In this document: positions 1 through 5,076 of the stretch, one piece after another
How positions within the stretch are numbered: the first letter of the stretch is position 1
How the letters are laid out: each line of letters begins with the position of its first letter
Source of the DNA: JBEGTT01 sp041179245
GTDB taxonomy: Bacteria; Pseudomonadota; Gammaproteobacteria; Burkholderiales; Rhodocyclaceae
Assembly: GCA_041179245.1 (NCBI GenBank)
Contig: JBEGTT010000146.1
Span: 1-12,635 of the forward strand
Direction of reading: 5' to 3'
Length of the DNA stretch: 12,635 nt
Position numbers and translations under genes: made by a program
Notes under the pieces: model-generated
What the model was told of the DNA's origin: nothing
Database searches by the model: none
What the model saw: the letters and a program-made list of their open reading frames with translations, nothing else

Positions 1-1
1 A

Positions 2-193
2 CGTATCACCATGCCTAAATCGTATGTTCGCCTCTCTGCTGGGCGCCAAGAAATGAGAGATGAGCTTCAAGCCATGTGCTTTCTGGCAGGGGCTAACTCG
101 ATGTTTTATGGTGAACGCTTGTTGACCACGGGAAATCCTGACGTTAGCCGTGACGATCAGCTGTTCGCCCGCTTGGGCCTGAAAGCTATTTAA
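2..193 (+). CDS. bioB: Biotin synthase, C-terminal end only (5' truncated by window)
   Basis: The reading frame enters from the left edge (first full codon at base 2) and ends at a TAA at 191-193. Its about 63 residues match the C-terminus of biotin synthase, the radical-SAM enzyme that inserts sulfur into dethiobiotin. The recognisable stretches are SYVRLSAGR, then AMCFLAGANSMFYG, then LLTTGNP, and the tail DDQLFARLGLKA, which line up in order with the end of E. coli BioB as I remember it. YVRLSAGR belongs to the strand carrying the conserved arginine near the [2Fe-2S] cluster. The SAM-cluster CxxxCxxC motif lies outside the window. An internal ATG at 11 is not a real start, because the homology runs through it. 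The TAA shares its last base with the ATG of bioC, so the two genes are one operon and probably translationally coupled. Confidence 0.93.
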   Translation, partial: RITMPKSYVRLSAGRQEMRDELQAMCFLAGANSMFYGERLLTTGNPDVSRDDQLFARLGLKAI

Positions 194-1134
194 TGACAGG
201 AAACCGCCTACTTGCTCCCATTGATCAGCGGCAAGTTTGGCGGCAATTTGCGAAAGCAGCCAAAAAGGGGGTTGCCAGTGGCATTGCTGGCGGCATCGAC
301 GATCCACTGGCTCTAGAAATTGGCCAACGAATGTTGGAACGTTTGGACTACGTCCGAATAGAACCTGAGTGGATCCTTGATCTTGGCGCTGGGACAGGCC
401 ACTCATCACAAGCACTGCAAAACAGGTATCCGGCTGCGAAACTGATTCTGCTTGATGCAGTTTCCGAACTACTCCCCGCCCCAACGCATACATCCTCTTG
501 GAAAAATTGGCTTGGCCGCTATTTTTCATCACGCATTCAAAAAACCGCATCGCCACAATCGATTGCTGGAGACGCACGACGACTTCCCCTAAAACCTAGT
601 AGCCTTGATTTAATCTGGTCAAACATGCTGCTACCTTGGGTTGATGATATTTCATCCGTATTTTCGGAATCGCACCTCACCTTAAAAACAGGGGGCTTAT
701 TTATGTTCTCGACGTTAGGGCCTGATACGCTCAAAAGCCTCGAAAGCTGCTTTTCTGGGGCGACACCACATAGCCACACATTTCCCGACATGCACGACTT
801 AGGCGATTTATTAGGACACACAGGATTCGCCGACCCCGTCGTAGACATGGAAATCATCACAGTTGAATACTCAACACTGTCAAGCCTCCTAGATGATCTA
901 CGAAAAGCTGGCGCCGGTTGTGCTCACACTCAACGATCAAAAGGGTTGACCGGCCAGCTAGCGTGGCAGCACGTCGAATCGCAATGGAAAACTCTCGCCA
1001 ACAACACCGAAAACCCAAAAGTACCGATTCGCTTTGAAATTATTTATGGACATGCGTGGAAAACCACACCAAAAAAAATTGCGGATGGGCGCGAAATTAT
1101 TCAAATACACCCGAAGTTAATGAGATCGCCTTAG
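193..1134 (+). CDS. bioC: Malonyl-[acyl-carrier protein] O-methyltransferase
   Basis: This is a 313-residue class I SAM-dependent methyltransferase. BioC methylates the free carboxyl of malonyl-ACP so that fatty-acid synthesis can build the pimeloyl chain of biotin. Visible motifs are the SAM-binding motif I ILDLGAGTG at 61-69, the acidic end of the next strand LLDA, GDARRLPL at 126-133, the motif IV region WSNMLLPW at 142-149 and FSTLGPDTL at 172-180. The last is the form I associate with beta/gammaproteobacterial BioC. The protein is longer than E. coli BioC (about 251 residues). Part of the excess is an insertion at about 90-120 between the SAM-binding strands, and part is a longer C-terminus. 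The ATG overlaps the bioB stop by one base and has no strong Shine-Dalgarno sequence, which suggests coupling. The assignment is secure from motif order plus the bioB neighbour. Confidence 0.9.
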   Translation: MTGNRLLAPIDQRQVWRQFAKAAKKGVASGIAGGIDDPLALEIGQRMLERLDYVRIEPEWILDLGAGTGHSSQALQNRYPAAKLILLDAVSELLPAPTHTSSWKNWLGRYFSSRIQKTASPQSIAGDARRLPLKPSSLDLIWSNMLLPWVDDISSVFSESHLTLKTGGLFMFSTLGPDTLKSLESCFSGATPHSHTFPDMHDLGDLLGHTGFADPVVDMEIITVEYSTLSSLLDDLRKAGAGCAHTQRSKGLTGQLAWQHVESQWKTLANNTENPKVPIRFEIIYGHAWKTTPKKIADGREIIQIHPKLMRSP

Positions 1135-1140
1135 GTGCCC

Positions 1141-1332
1141 CTACTCGTTTACAAGCCACAGCACAGAGGTTAGTCCCCTAACCTGAAATTCCAATTCCTC
1201 TTGAGCTTCCTTGATCGACTTGACGTTTTTGACGTAAAACGATTCTCGCTCTCCTGATTCGTAGCGAGCCACACAGAAGAAATCTCTACTATCCACTTCT
1301 TTCCCCAAACCACCTTTTTTCCCTTTAGTCAT
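1141..1332 (-). CDS. Small hypothetical protein (63 aa), convergent with bioC
   Basis: The ORF runs on the minus strand from ATG (1332-1330) to TAG (1143-1141). I do not recognise the family. The product is rich in charged residues: a lysine/glycine-rich start (MTKGKKGGLGKE) is followed by an alternation typical of a small alpha/beta fold, with strand-like FFCVARYESGERESFYV, a helix-like SIKEAQEELEFQV and a strand-like SVLWLV. It has no signal peptide or membrane segment. A G-rich stretch (GGGGCGGG, 3 bases before the ATG on the minus strand) could act as a ribosome site but is not a textbook one. It ends 6 bases from the bioC stop. The gap between bioC and motA holds no better ORF. It is plausible as a gene because the peptide looks foldable, but short length and lack of a recognised family keep confidence moderate. 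Confidence 0.5.
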   Translation of the reverse strand: MTKGKKGGLGKEVDSRDFFCVARYESGERESFYVKNVKSIKEAQEELEFQVRGLTSVLWLVNE

Positions 1333-1549
1333 TTTCCCGCCCCAGAAGATTCACTAAGCATATTCCAAATCAATTTAAAAGCAAAGGGGCTTGACTAAAA
1401 AGTAATAAAAAACGATGCGGGGGGCCAACACTAGTTGTCCAAACAGGAACAAATATTTTGCGTACGGGGTAGGCCTAGATACAATGCGCCAACTTATTTC
1501 TTGAAAAAGCCGGTTCATTTGAATTCTTTGAACTGCTTAGGAGTTTTCC
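1333..1549. other. Intergenic region upstream of the motility/chemotaxis operon
   Basis: This is a 217-base non-coding stretch between the divergently oriented small gene and motA, and the only sizeable gap before the long run of plus-strand genes. It is AT-rich at 1361-1412 and contains a G run (1418-1424). It must hold the promoters for motA and for the minus-strand small gene. I see one fair sigma-70-like candidate (listed separately) and no clear flagellar sigma-28 site. No convincing terminator hairpin is visible. Confidence 0.6.
1458..1485 (+). promoter_or_regulatory. Candidate sigma-70-type promoter for motA operon
   Basis: A TTGCGT (1458-1463) and TACAAT (1480-1485) are separated by 16 bases. 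The -10 is a 5/6 match to TATAAT and the -35 is weak. Transcription would start about 1492, giving a leader of roughly 58 bases before the motA ATG. It is chosen because it is the best -10 box in the gap; nothing experimental supports it. Confidence 0.3.
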
Positions 1550-2407
1550 ATGTTTCTGATTGTCGGTTACGTCATTATCCTAGGGGCATCCGTCGGGACC
1601 TATGCCGTTCATGGAAGTCTTGCTGCGCTTTGGGTACCTTTGGAATATATCGCCATCGTTGGACTAACCTTGGGCGGGTTTATTGCCGGCAATGACATCA
1701 AGGTTATCAAGGCAACCATCGGAGCGCTTCCATCAGTTTTTAAAGGCTCGAAGTACGATAAAGCGCTTTATATGGATACTCTGGCAATGCTTTTCGAAAT
1801 TCTTTCAAAGGTTCGGAAAGAAGGCTTAATGTCCATCGAAGCAGACGTTGAAAATCCTGAGAGCAGTGGCATTTTCTCCAAATACCCCAACGTCATGTCC
1901 GATCACCATGTCTCAGATTTCTGCACAGACTACTTGCGCATGATGGTTGGTGGAAATTTGAATACTTTGGAAATTGAAGCCTTGATGGACAAAGAACTTG
2001 AAACACACCATCACGAAATTGAAGTGCCAGGACATGTGGTGTCGAAGGTCGGTGATGCCACACCTGCATTTGGTATTGTGGTTGCGGTTATGGGCGTGGT
2101 TAACGTGATGGGTTCCGTGGGACAACCGCCAGCCGTCTTGGGGAAAATGATCGGTGGCGCACTCGTTGGTACATTTTTGGGGATTCTCATTTCGTATGGA
2201 TTTGTTTCTCCAGTGGCTAGCTTGCTAGAACAAAAAGCCCACGAAGGATCGAAGATTTACGAAGTCATCAAAACCGTCCTGCTGGCATCCATGTCTGGCT
2301 ATGCACCACCTGTTGCAGTCGAATTTGGCCGTAAAGTCCTTGGCTCTGATGTTCGCCCAAGTTTTGCTGAGATGGAAGAAGATCTGAAGGCTCGCAAAGG
2401 GAAGTAA
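1550..2407 (+). CDS. motA: Flagellar motor stator protein MotA
   Basis: MotA is the four-helix inner-membrane stator subunit that, as a complex with MotB, turns proton flow into torque on the rotor. The 285 residues match the usual MotA length (about 280-295). Two membrane helices lie near the N-terminus (about 3-22 and 29-48) and two near 170-190 and 200-222, with the large cytoplasmic loop between. Functional residues known from E. coli (R90, E98, P173, P222) are present with a uniform offset of one: R89 and E97 in the loop, P172 in ATPAFG and P221 in SPVAS. The ATG at 1550 follows AGGAG (1539-1543) at 6 bases, a strong site. It is the first gene of the motility/chemotaxis run, followed 59 bases later by motB. 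Confidence 0.97.
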   Translation: MFLIVGYVIILGASVGTYAVHGSLAALWVPLEYIAIVGLTLGGFIAGNDIKVIKATIGALPSVFKGSKYDKALYMDTLAMLFEILSKVRKEGLMSIEADVENPESSGIFSKYPNVMSDHHVSDFCTDYLRMMVGGNLNTLEIEALMDKELETHHHEIEVPGHVVSKVGDATPAFGIVVAVMGVVNVMGSVGQPPAVLGKMIGGALVGTFLGILISYGFVSPVASLLEQKAHEGSKIYEVIKTVLLASMSGYAPPVAVEFGRKVLGSDVRPSFAEMEEDLKARKGK

Positions 2408-2416
2408 TCAGAAGTA

Positions 2417-2470
2417 ATGAATAAACAGCACAGACTGGTTTTAGCTAACTTCGCCAAGGGTTACCTGTGA
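2417..2470 (+). CDS. Possible 17-codon leader/coupling ORF before motB
   Basis: An ATG at 2417 opens a 17-codon frame (MNKQHRLVLANFAKGYL) that ends at TGA 2468-2470. Its stop overlaps the motB GTG in a GTGA arrangement. A weak AGAAG lies 2 bases before its ATG, which is too close for a normal site. The first 12 bases are identical to the start of the receptor gene at 3437. It may serve only translational coupling, or be chance. Confidence 0.2.
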   Translation: MNKQHRLVLANFAKGYL

Positions 2471-3420
2471 GCGACCAGAATCTCCAGCCCATCGTTATCA
2501 AGCGCATAAAAAAGAGTGCCGCCGCTTCCCACGGTGGCGCTTGGAAAATTGCCTACGCTGACTTCGTAACAGCGATGATGGCCTTCTTTCTGTTGATGTG
2601 GCTGCTTGGCTCAACAGCTAACGGCGATCTCAGTGGGATTGCAGACCATTTCCAAAATCCTTTTCGAGTTCTCTCATTCGGGGGCGGTTCTGGCTCTGGC
2701 GATGCGACCAATATCATTAAGGGTGGCGGTACAGATTTGTCACGAGTCAGCGGACAAGTCAAAAATGGCGACGTTACTACCCGTGAAAAAACCATGAACA
2801 AGCGCGATGCGCAAAAGCAATTCGAAGAAGAAGAAAAAAAGAAACTAGAGAAGCTAAAAAAAGAAATTGAAAAAATGTTCAGTGAACAACCAAAGCTTTC
2901 GCAATTCAAAAACCAAATATTATTAGACGTTACAACCGAGGGGCTCAAAATTCAAATTGTCGACGAGAAAAACCGCCCCATGTTCGACGTTAACAGTGCC
3001 GAACTAAAACCCTATACAAAAGAGATTCTTCATGAGATTGGGAAAAGCCTTAATACGGTTGAGAACAGGGTCAGCTTAGCGGGTCATACAGACGCAAGTG
3101 GCTATGCAGCTGGGGCTTCTGGCTTCTCTAACTGGGAGCTATCTGCCAATCGCGCCAATGCTTCACGGCGAGAAATGATTGTAGGCGGAATGACGCACAC
3201 TAAAATACTTCGCGTAGTTGGCTTGGCGTCTTCTGTTTTGTTTGATCGCAACGACCCTCTAAACCCGGTTAATCGACGTATTAGCATTGTTGTACTCAAC
3301 AAACGAACCGAGGATGCTATCCTGTTCGACGAAAGTCCTGAATCAGAGGTCAGTTCCTCAGATGTTTCTGCTGTATTGCCACAAGTACAGCAAATGGGTA
3401 CACCCGGAAAACCGCAGTAA
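2467..3420 (+). CDS. motB: Flagellar motor stator protein MotB
   Basis: MotB anchors the stator to peptidoglycan and carries the proton-binding aspartate. The 317-residue protein has a basic N-terminus and one membrane helix (about 28-48). The critical aspartate is D32 in AYADF, the same number as in E. coli. A strongly charged, lysine/glutamate-rich probable coiled coil spans about 112-138. The OmpA/MotB peptidoglycan-binding domain runs from about 160 to 278 with GHTDA (206-210), NWELSANRA (222-230) and NRRISIVV near the end. The start is GTG at 2467, preceded by AAGGG (2456-2460) at 6 bases; it gives exactly the expected N-terminus. The gap before it contains a 17-codon ORF ending across this start. 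The C-terminal 35 residues are low-complexity (Ser/Glu/Gln/Pro). Confidence 0.97.
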   Translation: MSDQNLQPIVIKRIKKSAAASHGGAWKIAYADFVTAMMAFFLLMWLLGSTANGDLSGIADHFQNPFRVLSFGGGSGSGDATNIIKGGGTDLSRVSGQVKNGDVTTREKTMNKRDAQKQFEEEEKKKLEKLKKEIEKMFSEQPKLSQFKNQILLDVTTEGLKIQIVDEKNRPMFDVNSAELKPYTKEILHEIGKSLNTVENRVSLAGHTDASGYAAGASGFSNWELSANRANASRREMIVGGMTHTKILRVVGLASSVLFDRNDPLNPVNRRISIVVLNKRTEDAILFDESPESEVSSSDVSAVLPQVQQMGTPGKPQ

Positions 3421-3436
3421 GTAAAATGGTCGACTG

Positions 3437-4648
3437 ATGAATAAACAGAATGCAATGCGATTATCTGGTCTTTTCTGGAGTGTATTAACTCTAGGGATGG
3501 GGTTGCTGCTGGATGTTAACTTAACCGCTTTGGGGCTTGTAATCGCTACGGGGTCGGGATGGTTTTTGTGCTCTTTTCTTCTCCCCAAAGCGACAAACGA
3601 TAACCAAATACACAGCACCGTAGTTGGAATGGATCCCCAGCTAGGCAGTCGCTTAAATGAACATTTAGAGCTTTGCTTGTCAGTTATTGAGGAGCAGTTT
3701 TCAGCAGTTAAGGGTGAGATTTCCCGTACCCGATCAATATTGAGCGATGCCATTCAAGCTCTTATCAACAGTTTTAATGGTCTTAGCGAACTAACTCGGG
3801 AGCAGCAGGCCATTGGACTACATATCATTTCGACGGCTGACGACAATCCTTCCGACGAAGGCATGACCTTTGGGCAGTTTGCAAAACAAACCTCAAGTAC
3901 ACTGAACTCGTTTGTTGATACCGTCGTTGAGAACGCAAAAATCTCAATGGGTCTTGTTGAAATGACTGACAGGATATCAAGTCAGGTGGGCCAAATTTTC
4001 GGCATGCTGGGAGAAATCGAAGGAATTTCAAAGCAAACTAATCTCCTTGCCTTAAATGCCGCAATCGAAGCGGCTAGAGCAGGTGAAGCTGGCCGTGGCT
4101 TCGCCGTTGTAGCTGATGAAGTACGCGATCTTTCGGGTAGAACAAGTCACTTTAGTTCTCAAATTCGCTTACTGATGAAAAATATTCAGGGCACCATTGG
4201 CGAAACAGAGTTAGCCATTAACCAGCTAGCTGCTCAAGACATGACATTTGCCTTGACGTCTAAGCTTGATGTTGAAAAAGCCATGGTTGCAATTGAAGAA
4301 ACGAATAGCAATACCGGCTCTTTGATTAATGAGCTAAATCAAATCACGACCAGCGTTGACCAAAGAGCTGCGCAAGCGGTAACTTCCCTGCAGTTTCAGG
4401 ATATGGTTACGCAGTTGTTAGGGCATGTTGATCACCGAATTGGACTTCTTTGTGAAGTTATATCGGATATGCGATCTGTTTCAGGTCACATGTACACCCA
4501 AGATTCAACGACAACCATGCTCGAATTAGAAACCGTTCATCAGCACATTGATGAACTCCAGAAACGTTTGTCGCAGATCCAGGTTCATGCTGATAAGAAC
4601 CCGGTAGCGCAGACAGGTTACAGTAGCGGTGAAGTTGAGTTGTTTTGA
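3437..4648 (+). CDS. Membrane-anchored methyl-accepting chemotaxis-like protein without periplasmic sensor domain
   Basis: This 403-residue protein has two hydrophobic helices at about 8-27 and 31-50 joined by a very short turn, so it has no ligand domain outside the membrane, and I see no HAMP domain. The rest is a long helical hairpin whose tip is the invariant receptor signature from GISKQTNLLALNAAIEAARA (196-215) to FAVVADEVRDLSGRT. This region contacts CheA and CheW. The returning helix contains LQFQDMVTQLL (318-328), and a flexible tail ends in SSGEVELF. There is no CheR-binding xWxxF pentapeptide. Input is probably internal, from the membrane, or by partner proteins. Start choice: ATG 3437 lacks a clear Shine-Dalgarno sequence but overlaps the TGA of a three-codon ORF; ATG 3455 is an alternative. 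It lies 16 bases after motB and 19 before cheY. Two features are treated as findings: the FQDxxxQ motif and the tail. Confidence 0.88.
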   Translation: MNKQNAMRLSGLFWSVLTLGMGLLLDVNLTALGLVIATGSGWFLCSFLLPKATNDNQIHSTVVGMDPQLGSRLNEHLELCLSVIEEQFSAVKGEISRTRSILSDAIQALINSFNGLSELTREQQAIGLHIISTADDNPSDEGMTFGQFAKQTSSTLNSFVDTVVENAKISMGLVEMTDRISSQVGQIFGMLGEIEGISKQTNLLALNAAIEAARAGEAGRGFAVVADEVRDLSGRTSHFSSQIRLLMKNIQGTIGETELAINQLAAQDMTFALTSKLDVEKAMVAIEETNSNTGSLINELNQITTSVDQRAAQAVTSLQFQDMVTQLLGHVDHRIGLLCEVISDMRSVSGHMYTQDSTTTMLELETVHQHIDELQKRLSQIQVHADKNPVAQTGYSSGEVELF

Positions 4649-4667
4649 ACACGTCTGAGGAAAAAAA

Positions 4668-5033
4668 ATGGCAAAAATTATTTTGGCAGTCGATGATTCT
4701 GCGTCCATCCGTCAAATGGTTTCGTTCACACTGAAAAGTGCAGGTTACGAAGTGGTTGAAGCAGTTGATGGGATGGATGGGCTCGACAAGGCCAAATCCC
4801 GCTCCATCAACTTAGTTTTGACCGACCAAAATATGCCCCGAATGGATGGGTTAACCTTGATCAAAAATCTTCGGGCGCTTCCGCAGTACAAAAGCACACC
4901 GATTTTGATGCTTACGACTGAGTCATCTGATGCAATGAAATCGCAGGGACGTACAGCGGGGGCGACTGGGTGGCTGGTAAAACCATTTGACCCCCAGAAG
5001 CTAATTGAAGTTGTGCGTAAAGTGATTGGCTGA
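4668..5033 (+). CDS. cheY: Chemotaxis response regulator CheY
   Basis: This is a stand-alone receiver domain of 121 residues, phosphorylated by CheA and binding the flagellar switch (FliM). The acidic pair is D9-D10, the phosphoacceptor D53 in LTDQNMP, the switch threonine T83, and the lysine K105 in LVKPF. Positions known to tune dephosphorylation in E. coli CheY (N59, E89) are conserved here as N55 and E85. The position of E. coli Tyr106 is Trp102. The ATG follows TGAGG (4656-4660) across an A7 tract, a good ribosome site. It sits between the receptor gene and cheA, so its partner kinase is the next gene. It lacks any output domain, which excludes a transcriptional regulator. Confidence 0.95.
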   Translation: MAKIILAVDDSASIRQMVSFTLKSAGYEVVEAVDGMDGLDKAKSRSINLVLTDQNMPRMDGLTLIKNLRALPQYKSTPILMLTTESSDAMKSQGRTAGATGWLVKPFDPQKLIEVVRKVIG

Positions 5034-5076
5034 TTGAGCCAAATGTTCCAAATACTTTTCCCTTCAGGGGCAGAAC

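Noticed and set aside
193..1134. Generic methyltransferase (UbiE/COQ5-like) instead of BioC
   Set aside because: The overlap with bioB and the FSTLGPDTL and SNMLLPW motifs favour BioC strongly.
1391..1416. TTGACT followed by an AT-rich stretch and CGAT as a sigma-70 or sigma-28 promoter for motA
   Set aside because: The -35-like TTGACT has no acceptable -10 at 16-18 bases. The TAAA and CGAT elements are spaced 13 rather than the roughly 17 bases needed for sigma-28.
1435..1695. An 86-codon plus-strand ORF starting at a TTG and overlapping the start of motA
   Set aside because: It overlaps motA in another frame, starts at a weak codon without a ribosome site, and its peptide shows no recognisable motif; motA is certain in that region.
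2553..2948. A 131-codon minus-strand ORF opposite motB
   Set aside because: Its Phe/Ser-rich peptide is the complement of the Lys/Glu-rich MotB linker, so it is a composition artefact.
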